Assembly: GCF_003576645.1 (NCBI RefSeq)
Contig: NC_044924.1
Coordinates: 30,759,490-30,823,489 of the forward strand
Length of the DNA stretch: 64,000 nt
Source: Ipomoea triloba
Taxonomy: Eukaryota > Streptophyta > Magnoliopsida > Solanales > Convolvulaceae
Direction: 5' to 3'
The notes under the pieces are model-generated. The model had not been told where the DNA came from and did not search any database. It saw nothing but the letters and a program-made list of their open reading frames with translations. Of the stretch, positions 25,682-35,289 are shown in pieces. A program made the translations under genes and the position numbers. Positions within the stretch are counted from its first letter, which is position 1. Every line of letters starts with the position of its first letter.

Positions 25682-25845
25682 CCTTCAAATTGAGAGTCCA
25701 TCCCCAGATGAGAACATGTGGTCTAATATGGTCTTTTTATTTAATTAAATTAAAGGTAGTGATTTTTTGTTTGATAAGCAGTTACCATGGATAAGGAAAC
25801 TGTCAAAAATTACTGTAATGCCCATGGTGGATTAAATAATAAAAA
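23526..25845. other. Intergenic DNA with microsatellites and decayed repeats
   Basis: No gene. Seen here: a pyrimidine tract (CTT and T runs, about 24165-24206); a stretch near 24285-24375 similar to 1108-1230 (AAAATTTCAAGACTAGTGG), a dispersed repeat; TTTTAGTCCCTCAATTGTAC near 24933; a segment rich in CGGTTAATCG-type motifs at 25355-25510, typical of decayed TIR elements; and (TA)n then (GA)n at 25616-25678. Confidence 0.5.
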
Positions 25846-26517
25846 GAGTAAATACCAACCAAAGTCCTCCGAGTTTGGTGGCTTCGCCACATTTAGTCCT
25901 AAACTTTCAAATCGATCATATGTGGTCCTCCGAGTTTCAAAACGTTACCACCTATAGTCCTAAACTTTAAAATTGACCATCTGTAGGTCTCCAAGTTTCA
26001 AAATGTTGCCAATCATGGTCTTTCGAGTTTCAAAATGCTGTGTAAATGAAAGGGTAAAAATGTCCTTTCATGTTATTCTTATATTTTTAAGTGAAAATAT
26101 AGCCTTTCGACCCAACAATGCACCTGATTTCTTTCCAATTCTTATTCTCCAAACAACCGCTAATTCTTTCACAACAGCTACGGTATCATTTATTTGAAAA
26201 AAATAGATGCATTTGCTATGTCCAAATGCTATATTTTCACGTATAAATGTAAGAATAACATGAAATGACATTTTTGTCCCTTTATTTACACGATGTTGAC
26301 TGAGTAAATTAATGGTTGGTAATATTTTGAAATCGGAGGACCATGCATGATTGGTAACATTTTGAAGTCGGAGGACCACATATGGTCAATTTTAAAGTTT
26401 AGGACTATAGGTGGTAACATTTTAAAACTCGGAAGACCACAGATGATCAATTTGAAAGTTTAGGACTAAAGGTGGCGAAGCCACCAAACTCGGAGTACCT
26501 TGACTGGTATTTAACTC
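25846..26517. mobile_element. Mutator-type MITE with about 200-bp inverted repeats
   Basis: Long terminal inverted repeats (about 25846-26055 and 26310-26517) carry CTCCGAGTTTGGTGGCTTCG on the left and its complement on the right, both with repeated TCCTAAACTTT blocks. A 9-bp target duplication TAATAAAAA flanks it (25837-25845 and 26518-26526). Nine-base duplications and long inverted repeats are the mark of Mutator-like elements. It carries no transposase. Confidence 0.88.
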
Positions 26518-26990
26518 TAATAAAAACAAGCTTTTAATTGTAGAAAATAATCTTATCCTTTAGGGCTTTTGGTTGGAGGGGATTACAATTTTATTCCCAC
26601 TTAATTCCGAAGGAAAAAAAATCCTTCTTTTGGCTGGAGATCAACACGACTTGTGCTTCCGCTACTCCGAGTTAAGTTTTTCGTAGATTTATTTTGTGTG
26701 CTTAGACAATATTTGTGATCTTACGTAGATTAGTCCATCAAAGCTTAATCTTGTGTTTTTGGTTCAGGCATCCCAGGAAAACTTCATTCGATCAGCAGAC
26801 GCTTGTCAATTCTTGATAGGCCAAACGTGAAAACCCAAGAATTACGTAATCTTGCAATATTTAATTTTCTTGGAATTGAAGACTGCAGCTGTCCTGAAAG
26901 TTAGTGTGTGTGTGTATATATATATACACACACACTGGTGAACGTGAGAATTGAAGCTAGTTGCAAGTGGGCTAGCTAGCTTTAATCAAA
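26518..26990. promoter_or_regulatory. Upstream region of gene B
   Basis: Contains a (TG)n-(TA)n-(CA)n palindromic tract at about 26903-26935 that could supply a TATA-like sequence, and the short leader ending TTTAATCAAAATGGG at the start codon. No GC-rich hairpin is present here, unlike upstream of A, C and F. Confidence 0.4.
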
Positions 26991-29165
26991 ATGGGTGACT
27001 GTTCCATGTATACAAAGAGAACGCAAGGGCAGAAAGCGATGCCATTTGTAGGCCTTTATGCAGCAGCTGCCTCCACCATCTGCTCCATTGCAATGCTCCT
27101 TAACTCCATGTACAAACAATTATCTTTCTACAAACACACCAAGACCTTCCACTTCTCAAGCAAATACTTCGCTCTCAATGCAACTTGGCTCACTCTATTA
27201 GCCGTGGCAACCAAGCTCACAGGAGATCTCACAACCCAGATGCCCTCACCCAGAGATAACCTCACAAAAATCAGTAGCACTGCTTTCTTAACCATGGCGA
27301 TGGGTAATTTTTTCACCACACTGGCTTCCATGACTGACAAAGATATTCTAATCAATGTCACTGCTTTGGGCATATTGGTAACCACTGTTCTTGTCAATCT
27401 ATGCATCCAACTAAGTACCCATGTACTCGAATTCTCATTATTTCCCAAAATCTTATTTATTATGGTTTTGTTGGTCTGTACATTCATAACAATTGTGTGT
27501 TCGGCTTTAGCAGTTCCAGCAATTAAGAAACGCTCAGAATCTAAGTATCAGACAATTCATAATCATATACAGTTATTGGAAGGGCAACAACACACGGTTG
27601 AAGAGATGAGATTAAGCATTACAAAGTATTGGGTGATGGCAGCCTCTGCTAGCCCCCAATTTATGATGACAAGGTTGGCGACCTTCATTTATGTCGGGTG
27701 CATCTGTCAATTGTGTTCTTTTGTTTCAGATTTAGAACGGTTTCTCATGGATGATGCATTTGATAATTGGACTTCTCACTGTCATCAGGAATCTGATTAC
27801 AAGTGGTCAGTAAAATTGATTCTATTCTCTCAATATTTTCCCATTATAGGAAACCTAGATTGGTACATTCTTCTCCGTATCTTATGTTCTAAGTATGAGA
27901 ATAATGGGATCAAAATCAATATGAAAGAATTCATCATAGAATCCTATTGGACTGAAAAGCTGGTGGAATGGAGACAGAGTTCAATACCTGTGAGGATTAA
28001 TAGAGGCAGGGTTAGAAAATTTCTCCACAACATAAAAGCTTGGATCTTGACACTCTGCATTAGACTCCAGACCGTGGTTGTCATGTGGTGCAAGTTAAGT
28101 TGTGTTGTCTTTTATTACACCATGCTTCCATTTGTATTTATCATGTATCATTTAGAAAAATGTATCGTCGTCCTTAGGGGCTCATCAGATGAGATGATAG
28201 ATTATAGCTGCTATCTTATACTACTTGAAGGAGAAGAAAAAGAAAAATTCCCAGCAACGTTCTTGAAAAACATTGTTGATTCGGTGGATGTACATATTGA
28301 GAAGGGTAAGATGAAGCAGCCAAAGAAACTCTTGGATCTTCTCAATCAAAGTTTCTCCTTTGACGGGGTGAGAGAATTTGATAGTAACCGAGTTTCAAGT
28401 TTATTATATGATGAACTTCCTAATTGTTGGGCACTTCCAATAGTGACACTAACGAGCATCGCCATTACACTTCCAAACATCGAAAGCCAGCATGTTGATT
28501 GGTTGGTAAGTAGTGTTGACGAAGGCCTCCACTATGTACGCCTAATAGATGCCTTGGATGAGAAGCATTACTTGAAAGGCATAAAAAGTGCAGCGGATGT
28601 AGTTTGGGTGGGAGTTGAGCTTCACAAGAAGTGGTTGGACGTTGATCTTGAGACAAAAGTTACTGGCCAAGTAAATTCTGCAAAGGAGATTATTCAAGCT
28701 CTTTCTGTTGAAGCTGAAAGGATTGTCATGGAGTTTTGGTGTGAGGAAAATCCTCTTTATTGGCCTTCAAATGTCTTAGCGGCTAATTCAATGTACAGGG
28801 TTAGCAATACCATTCTGCTATGCTATGAAAATGATGAGTGCCGACCTGAAGAGGTTTTTCGAAAGTTAATTTGCATGATTGCAGACATATTGGCGGCTTG
28901 TCTTACCAATTTGTCGCATTTGATAGCTACCAAGTGCAGTTGCAATGCCATAGAGCAAAGGGAGAAAAATGTCCGTGAAGCAGCTGTCCTTGTGGGTGAA
29001 ACTGAGAATATCTTGAAGCATTTCAAAGAGCGCCAAATTACAAGCATTGGTCCCGACCATCCATTATACATTGATGATTGGCGTCGATGGATGGAGAGAC
29101 GAATCCCAAATATTTCAACTTCTGCAACATACAATGGAGCACTCTCTACTGTTCCATATTCTTGA
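26991..29165 (+). CDS. Family member B, multi-pass membrane protein (724 aa), function unknown
   Basis: Intronless open frame starting MGDCSMYTKRTQ in the shared TTTAATCAAAATG context. The family is not one I can name. Hydrophobic segments by eye: about 20-43, 63-82, 98-116, 122-146, 155-180, 225-248, 275-300 and a long one or a pair at about 348-395. Positive stretches (KKRSESKY after the fifth segment; RINRGRVRK before the eighth) suggest those parts face the cytosol, so the C-terminal half of about 330 residues would be cytosolic. Shared motifs: LNATWLTLLAVATKL, SITKYWVMA, KYENNGIKI, ESYWTEKLVEWRQ, LLEGE, NCWALPIVTLTSIAITLPNI, NPLYWPSNVLAANSMYR, FRKLICMIADILAACLTNL. It is shorter than C and D, lacks the longer acidic tail, and its seventh segment is less hydrophobic. 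The frame is intact, so it is probably functional. Confidence 0.88.
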   Translation: MGDCSMYTKRTQGQKAMPFVGLYAAAASTICSIAMLLNSMYKQLSFYKHTKTFHFSSKYFALNATWLTLLAVATKLTGDLTTQMPSPRDNLTKISSTAFLTMAMGNFFTTLASMTDKDILINVTALGILVTTVLVNLCIQLSTHVLEFSLFPKILFIMVLLVCTFITIVCSALAVPAIKKRSESKYQTIHNHIQLLEGQQHTVEEMRLSITKYWVMAASASPQFMMTRLATFIYVGCICQLCSFVSDLERFLMDDAFDNWTSHCHQESDYKWSVKLILFSQYFPIIGNLDWYILLRILCSKYENNGIKINMKEFIIESYWTEKLVEWRQSSIPVRINRGRVRKFLHNIKAWILTLCIRLQTVVVMWCKLSCVVFYYTMLPFVFIMYHLEKCIVVLRGSSDEMIDYSCYLILLEGEEKEKFPATFLKNIVDSVDVHIEKGKMKQPKKLLDLLNQSFSFDGVREFDSNRVSSLLYDELPNCWALPIVTLTSIAITLPNIESQHVDWLVSSVDEGLHYVRLIDALDEKHYLKGIKSAADVVWVGVELHKKWLDVDLETKVTGQVNSAKEIIQALSVEAERIVMEFWCEENPLYWPSNVLAANSMYRVSNTILLCYENDECRPEEVFRKLICMIADILAACLTNLSHLIATKCSCNAIEQREKNVREAAVLVGETENILKHFKERQITSIGPDHPLYIDDWRRWMERRIPNISTSATYNGALSTVPYS

Positions 29166-29277
29166 GCTAGATATTTTTTATTCACTACCACAATAAATGC
29201 TTTAACCTTGATTATTTTAGAGTTACAATGTAAATTCTTTTGCATAGTAGATCTGGCCGTAGTAGTAACTAAATGAT

Positions 29278-29650
29278 ATGGGGTCACACTTGTGTGAGAC
29301 CGTCTCACGGATCCCTATTTGTGAGACGGATCAGGTCGGAACACCATGCAAATATCATACTTATATGTGCAAATGTCATACTTATATGCTCAAATATAAT
29401 ACTAATCAAGAATACAAATTTTGTTACTTATAAGAGAAAAAGTATTACATTTTTCATAATAAGTAATGTTGACATGTGTTCCTTACTTATAAGGGAAAAT
29501 TATAATACTTTTGAGGGAAAATGTAACACTTTTTAATCCAAATGTAAAAAGTATTGTATTTTCCCTTAAAAGTATTACATTAAGTAGCAACAATTTTATT
29601 TCCGATTAGTATTACATTTGAGCATATAAGTATGACATTTGTCTACGTTT
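29278..29650. mobile_element. Foldback MITE of the GTGTGAGACCGTCTCAC type
   Basis: The left end reads GGGTCACACTTGTGTGAGAC then CGTCTCAC. The interior consists of mirrored blocks built on AAAGTATTACATTTT and CATATAAGTATGACATTTG. The right end is missing its GTCTCAC part. A more complete relative lies at 62340-62824. Non-coding. Confidence 0.75.
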
Positions 29651-29766
29651 TTAATATTTAATTATTTTTACAAATGAAGTCTACATAATAGAACCACACA
29701 TAAATCAAGTCTACATTTGAAGGTAGCATCTAAGTATCATATGAAAGCATCTAAGTATCATACAAA

Positions 29767-29905
29767 TCAAGACTGAACTTGAGCAATTACACTCTCGGTG
29801 GGCTCAATCGCGGAGGGTGTTTCATCAATTGTTGCAAAAGCTGAAACTATTGGATCTTGTCTCTCCACCCACCGGCGTCACTCATCAATGCACAATAGGG
29901 ATATT
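29767..29905 (-). pseudogene. Inverted C-terminal fragment of a family member, upstream of gene C
   Basis: On the minus strand this reads LLCIDE, stop, RRWVERQDPIV, then ETPSAIEPTESVIAQVQS and a stop at 29769-29767. That is the family C-terminus, closest to pseudogene E (VERQD against MERQD, QIQS tail). It lies tail-to-tail with gene B. A matching inverted fragment lies upstream of gene F (53412-53525), so it belongs to the duplicated unit. Confidence 0.8.
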
Positions 29906-30000
29906 CATTTAGCTTATTTTGCAGGGAAACTCAAGGTAATAACAGGTAAAATTTAATTTTTAAAAAAATAATTAAAAAATACTTTAAAATATAATAAACA

Positions 30001-30037
30001 GATTGCCGGCTTCTCCTCAAAGGAGAAGCCGGCAATC
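30001..30037. repeat. Perfect hairpin upstream of gene C
   Basis: Arm GATTGCCGGCTTCTCCT, loop CAA, and the exact complement. It is identical to the first hairpin of the gene A island, about 170 bp before the start codon. Confidence 0.85.
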
Positions 30038-30209
30038 CAGCCTCTCCGTGGAAAATAAGCCACGTGTATATATTACGTATATGAATGAATGGTCTTCGAA
30101 AATAAGCCAATGCACTGGTTGTCTTCCTGGCGTTCATTTATATATACCTTCATATTCCATCTATGGTAGTTAAACTATAGGCCGGAGTTGAAAGTTTAGT
30201 TTAATCAAA
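30038..30209 (+). promoter_or_regulatory. Probable core promoter and leader of gene C
   Basis: TTATATATA near 30137-30146 is a good TATA box. The leader ends GTTTAGTTTAATCAAAATGAG. An ACGTG-containing CCACGTGT (about 30060) is a G-box-like element, and it is also found upstream of gene F (about 53685). These are conserved among the paralogs. Confidence 0.55.
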
Positions 30210-32480
30210 ATGAGTTACTACCAACTGGCAGATAGTCCTTTAGGTAGCAAAAATATGGGAGATATTGATTCTCCGATGCCAATTATAGGCGTTTATGTAG
30301 CGGCTGCGTCTATGGCTTGTTCCTTTGCAATGTTCTTAAACTCATGTTTGACCTTCATTAACTCCTTTCCCAAATTTAATTTTCGCTTCTCCGGCAATTT
30401 CTTCACTCTCAATGCAACTTGGTTGACACTATTAGCTGTGGCTACCAAGGTGGCAGCCGATCTCACAACTCCCAAGTCGTCTTACCTAGATAATCAGGCA
30501 AAAGTTATGAACACAGTTTTCTTAACTGTGGCGATGGGTAATTTTTTTACCTCTCTGGGCTCTATGAATAACACAGATATTTTAACCAACCTCACCGCTT
30601 TGAGCATATTGGTGATCACCGTGGTTGTCGATTTATACATCCAACTACGTTTCCATCTGTTTGATCGCCAATCATCTTCGGTAATCATCATCCAAATTGC
30701 TTTGTTGTTCTGCACATGGATGACAATTGTGTGTACGGGTCTAGCAGTTCCAGCAATTAAGAAACGCGCAGAATCAAAGTATCAGAAGCTAGTTTCAGAT
30801 GAGAGGCAGAGACAGATGGAAGCTGGGCAACAACATTATAGAGTTGAAGAGCTTAGATTGAGCATTACAAAGTATTGGGTGATGGCAGCAACTGGTAGCC
30901 CCCAGCTTCTGATGAAAAGGTTGGTCACCTTCGTTTATACCAATATCATCTGCCTATTTTCTGGATTTATTTCATTCCGATCACTTTTTAATGGGGTGAG
31001 GACTGGTTTTAACTCGGCGTCTAGACGAAATCAATCTGAATATAAGTCTTCGATCAACATGATTTTACTTTCACAATATTATGTCACGTTACCGACTGTG
31101 GTCATAGCTACAATCTTCATGATTAGTGTGGTTGGTTACAAGTATGAGAACAATGGGATCAGAATCAGTAGAGAAGAAGTCACAATTGAGTCCTATTGGA
31201 CGGAAAAATTGGTGGAGTGGAGGCAGAGATCAATACTTATGAAGTTTAAGAGACGCACACTCAAAAAATTTATTCACAGCATAAAATCTTTGATCTTGAC
31301 TTTTTGCATATTAATTCAGAATCTGAATGTAATGTGGTGTAAGTTTTGTAGTGTTATCTCTTTTTATTCTGTGCTTCCATTAGTACTTTTAGTTAATCCT
31401 TTAGGCAAATTAATTAATCATTATTTAGGCAAATTGTTCCGCAAAAAGAAAGTTTCAAATGACAAGAGGACACCAGAGGTAGATCTCAATTGCTTTGTAA
31501 TACTACTTGAAGGAGAAAAGCAATTCCCAAAAAAATTATTGAGAGGGATTATTAATAGGGTGGATAAACTTGTAGAGATGGGTAACAAGCAACGGCCACA
31601 CAACCTATTTAATCTTCTCAATCAAAGTTTCTCTTTTGGTGGCGTGGTAGAATTTGATAGCAATCGAGTTTCAAGTCTATTGTCTAGTGAACCTCCGAAT
31701 TGTTGGACACTTCCGGTGGTGACACTAACAAGCATCGCCATTGCAATTCCAAACATCGCAAGTGGACATGTTGATTGGTTGGTAAGCAGTGCTAATGAAG
31801 GCCTCCGCTATGCAAGCCTCATAGATGTCCTGGATGGGAAATGTGGGTTGAAAAGTATTAAAAATGCAGCAGATGTTGTGTGGGTGGGAGTTGAGCTTCA
31901 TAGGAAATGGTTAGACATGGATCTTAAAAGAAAAACGGGAGAAATAAATTCTGTTAAGGATATTATTCAAGATCTTACTAATGTATCTGAAAGGATTGTA
32001 ATGGAGTTTAGCTCTAAAGAGAACAAAATGATAGTGGAAAATCCACTATATTGGCCTGCGAATGTTTTAGCTGCAAATTCAATGTACAGAATTACTCGAA
32101 CCATTCTGCTATACTATGAAGATGGTGAGTGCCATGCTGAAGAATTGTTTAGGAAGTTAATTTGCATGATTGCAGACATATTGGCGGCTTGTCTTAATAA
32201 TTTGCCGCATATGATATATACTAAGTGCATAAGCAGTGCAATTGAGGAAAGGCTAGAAAGTGTTCGAGATGCAGCTATCATTTTCGGGGAAACAGAAGAT
32301 ATTCTAAACTTTGTTGAAGAGCGTAAACTTTCAAGCATTGGTCCTAGTAAACCATTATGCATTGATGAATGGCGTGGATGGATTGAGCAACAAGTAACAA
32401 CAGTTTCATCTTCTGCAACAAGCAATGGAGCATCCTCTGTAGAGTCCAATGAACATGTTGTTCTTCAAATATTAGCTTGA
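30210..32480 (+). CDS. Family member C, multi-pass membrane protein (756 aa), function unknown
   Basis: Intact intronless frame, start MSYYQLADSPLG. Probable membrane segments: about 24-48, 66-85, 101-120, 124-147, 158-182, 238-258, 287-312 and a pair at 365-410. Basic stretches KKRAESKYQK (about 185), RRTLKKF (about 350) and RKKKVSNDKR (about 420) fit a cytosolic side, leaving the loop at about 259-286 outside. That loop (RSLFNGVRTGFNSASRRNQ) differs from A, D and F. The C-terminal half, from VDLNCFVILLEGEK on, holds PPNCWTLPVVTLTSIAIAIP, IKNAADVVWVGVELHRKW, NPLYWPANVLAANSMYR and ends ESNEHVVLQILA. No enzyme motif or known receptor domain is apparent. It lies in tandem with B and close to F and A in sequence. 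Probably functional; its role cannot be told from the sequence. Confidence 0.9.
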   Translation: MSYYQLADSPLGSKNMGDIDSPMPIIGVYVAAASMACSFAMFLNSCLTFINSFPKFNFRFSGNFFTLNATWLTLLAVATKVAADLTTPKSSYLDNQAKVMNTVFLTVAMGNFFTSLGSMNNTDILTNLTALSILVITVVVDLYIQLRFHLFDRQSSSVIIIQIALLFCTWMTIVCTGLAVPAIKKRAESKYQKLVSDERQRQMEAGQQHYRVEELRLSITKYWVMAATGSPQLLMKRLVTFVYTNIICLFSGFISFRSLFNGVRTGFNSASRRNQSEYKSSINMILLSQYYVTLPTVVIATIFMISVVGYKYENNGIRISREEVTIESYWTEKLVEWRQRSILMKFKRRTLKKFIHSIKSLILTFCILIQNLNVMWCKFCSVISFYSVLPLVLLVNPLGKLINHYLGKLFRKKKVSNDKRTPEVDLNCFVILLEGEKQFPKKLLRGIINRVDKLVEMGNKQRPHNLFNLLNQSFSFGGVVEFDSNRVSSLLSSEPPNCWTLPVVTLTSIAIAIPNIASGHVDWLVSSANEGLRYASLIDVLDGKCGLKSIKNAADVVWVGVELHRKWLDMDLKRKTGEINSVKDIIQDLTNVSERIVMEFSSKENKMIVENPLYWPANVLAANSMYRITRTILLYYEDGECHAEELFRKLICMIADILAACLNNLPHMIYTKCISSAIEERLESVRDAAIIFGETEDILNFVEERKLSSIGPSKPLCIDEWRGWIEQQVTTVSSSATSNGASSVESNEHVVLQILA

Positions 32481-32744
32481 TTTATACATGTCATATGTGC
32501 TTTCTTAATTACATGTTACTTCAAATTTAGACTTGATTTGATTGTGTGGTTTTATTATGTAAGATTAGTCATGTCAAATAATGTATAGTTGATTATAATA
32601 TAATTTTCATTTAGAATCAATTTATAATGTAAGGAATATTATATGTTGTAGTGCTGTGTTTTATTTACATACCTTTAAGTACATCATCTTCTTCTCTCAG
32701 TACAACAAAGCCTCAGATTTGTAGAATCACATCCTAGTGCATGC
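32481..32744 (+). other. 3' flank of gene C, shared with A and F
   Basis: Matches 4618-4900 and 56150-56440 (TTTATACATGTCATATGTG, then ATGTAAGGAATATTATATG). AATAATGTATAG near 32577 and the AT-rich run after it are plausible poly(A) signals. The match breaks at CCATGGTGG, where the GC-rich block starts. Confidence 0.65.
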
Positions 32745-34070
32745 CATGGTGGCCGAGCACTGGGACCCCGAAGGCCCCGAGCATCGGGCTCGGCCTTGAA
32801 CTTGGTCTTGGAACCCAAGGTGCCAGGCACTGACCTCGGCCCTTGAGGCCACGAGGCCAAGTGAGAGTCCAGACCCGGGTCGGACTGGGTTGCCTCGCTT
32901 CCTTGTCTCGGGTCGGTTTCCTTTAGACCCGCTCCCAATATATCCATCATTAGTCCTCCACTCTTTGTGCTGCGAGTTATTGTTAGCGAAAGAGAGTAAT
33001 TCCGAGCTACAATCTAATCTGACCTCCACAAAAAAATGTTTACCTATTGTAGCCTTCGCCTCGTTCATCGAGATTGGTCTTGTGTATCTCAGGCTTGGTT
33101 TACCGTCTCCTTGGCCGAGTCCACCTCTTAATTGTCTCGATGGCCGACCTCTGCTGCTAGCCGTATGATCAGTCTTGAGCCTTATTGGGGTCGGTTGTTA
33201 GTCATCCCCATCTTGAGCCTCAAGGTTAGCCACTATTGGCTTGGCTTTGGGCCTCCTTGAGCTTATTCGAGCTCACATGGGAGGGCCTCTATTTTCCTCA
33301 GCACAATAATGCTTCATGTGAGCTCCACATGCCCTAAGTGAGTGGGTCTTCTTCGTCCGTCGGGCTCGTTCGATCATCCAAGGAGTCGAACCTCTTTTGC
33401 TTCCTTAGGAGATAATTTTGTGGCCTTGATTGAAGTCTAGGAAACTAAAGCGATTGTGTTGCAATTGGCTTGAGTGCTCCCTTGGGCACCGCCAAGGTCT
33501 TCCTCGGGCTTAGCTCATCAAATCCTCACATAGTGCTCCTATTGGGCGCAACTCAAAGGTGACCCATGTGCTAAGCTCTTGATTTTCCTCCTTGACCGAC
33601 CTCGGGGTCGGCCTCGCACCTTGTTGGGGTTGAGTGTTGCTTGGAATGGCCTCATGCCTCGGGTCAGCCATGGTGCTCACCATCTTGTGGTTCTTCAAAT
33701 GTTGGCTTGATTTATATATATGTGTGATTCTCCAATTTCTCAATTGATCAAAGCTAAGTCGTTTTTCTTTACTTATTCTACATTTACTTCAATTCAATTG
33801 TGTTTGCAATGGCTTCCATTTCAATTTGTAGTATATGCTTTTGAATTTCCAATATGAGTAGCTAGATTCACACAAGGATCGGATTTGGATTGAACTCTCT
33901 TGTTGTGGATTCTTGGGTGAATTAAATTGCAAATTGGGATCAATGATATGATGCATTAGCTAGGGTTCTTACTGTGAGAAGTGCTTTGTAGACTCTTGTA
34001 TAATTAGAGCCCAATTGTACAAGAAGATCATGGATGTGTATTGCTGCTATTAAAATAGGACAAAAAACAC
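32745..34070. repeat. GC-rich repeat block, copy 2 of a segmental duplication
   Basis: Paralogous to 22000-23290 across GC-rich sequence, family tail and spacer. CCATGGTG occurs at both edges of the GC-rich part (about 32743 and 33668), a possible short target duplication. The reading frames within are GC-rich chance frames without family motifs. Confidence 0.7.
33684..33740 (+). pseudogene. Residual C-terminal tail of another family member
   Basis: CTTGTGGTTCTTCAAATGTT followed by GGCTTGA matches the last codons of genes C and F, and the following bases resemble a family 3' UTR. It is the counterpart of the tail at 22936. Confidence 0.7.
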
Positions 34071-34185
34071 TATAGCCACATTATATTACTCACATTTTCA
34101 ATCTTGCATGGAGAAAAAGAGGTTGGAAATTTTTTTTTTCTGATGGAGACTATTTCATATATTAAGTTGTTGTCCTTCGCAAATT

Positions 34186-34720
34186 ATATTGTGGACCGCG
34201 GTCCACAATGGATTGTGGACCATTGTGGACCGCGCATCAAAATGACGTCGTTTTGATTAATGAAAACAGACAAATGAAACCACTTCCGTTCCGCGCCATT
34301 CACTTCAGTTCATATACACTGCAGTTACATTTCAACACAACTGTAGTACATTTCAACACAACTGCAGTTATATTTCGATATAACTACAGTTTCATTCGAT
34401 AATATAAAAACACAAATGTGAAACTGTTATTCAGTATTAGTTCATATACACTGCAGTTACATTTCAACACAACTACAGTTATATTTCGATATAACTACAG
34501 TTTCATTCGAAATATAAAACACAAATGTGAAACTGTTATTCAGTATCAGTTCATATACACTGCAGTTACATTTCAACACAACTACAGTTACATTTCGATA
34601 TAATTATAGTTTCATTCGATAATATAAAAAACAAATGTAAGGCACTATCTTTTGAGATGACTTGTAGTATCAGTGACCACGGTCCATAATGCATTATGGA
34701 CCGTGGTCCACGGTATAACG
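34186..34720. mobile_element. Palindrome-ended element with internal tandem repeats
   Basis: The left end holds TGTGGACCGCGGTCCACA and further GTGGACC repeats (34191-34234). The right end holds GGTCCATAATGCATTATGG and GGACCGTGGTCC (34683-34710). The interior is an approximately 110-bp unit (TTCATATACACTGCAGTTAC, TTTCGATATAACTACAG) repeated about three times at 34309-34640. The paralogous sequence at about 62055-62080 lacks the element, so it is a real insertion. No coding capacity. Confidence 0.8.
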
Positions 34721-35280
34721 ACGATTTATCCAGCTTATTGATTTGGTCTGACCGTAGTTTTCATGGAGGTTTCTTGGTTCCTTCATGGTGTGCTTCCAAA
34801 CCTTCAACTTTTTGGCTAAGTATTATTTGAGTTTTTTCATGGAGCTTTCTTTGTTTTTTTCATAGTGAGGGTTTTAACCTTCAATTTTCTAGCTAAGTAT
34901 TATCGAAACTTCGATTCAATTGTAATTGTGAGTTATAATTAGTGTTGCAAAAATCTCTCCCGGGCATATTGGTCTTTACACATTGTTTATTACAATTCCG
35001 AACCCAACCAACGAATGAAATAAATATTCAAAATAATTTCTTTTCAACCAACTAAACAATTGAATCAATATTCCTGATAATTTCTTTCTCATGGAATTTC
35101 AATTTCTTTCATCCTTAAATATTTATGCGAACCAAACAAGCCAAAAATGTAAATGGGGAGATTGTATTGCTTGGATATATTCAATCCAAGTTTAGAGTGT
35201 CGCTTACTTGATATAATAATGATTCGTATTTTTCTCATTTGATCAATTAAACTCAATTCATTATCTTTGAGTATAAATGA
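34721..35280. other. Spacer paralogous to 62070-62260, then AT-rich DNA
   Basis: GATTTGGTCTGACCGTAG and TTCATGGTGTGCTTCCAAAC recur at about 62075-62140. This is array spacer. From 34920 on I see no features. Confidence 0.55.
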
Positions 35281-35289
35281 AGGATTTTG

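Noticed and set aside
26991..29165. Assigning the array family to DUF4220/DUF594 plant membrane proteins
   Set aside because: The general layout is similar (N-terminal membrane segments, long C-terminal part), but I could not find the motifs of those families, so no name is given.
32684..33168. Long GC-rich frames on both strands in the repeat block
   Set aside because: High GC keeps several frames open at once, the paralogous block at 22 kb does not conserve any of them, and no domain is visible.
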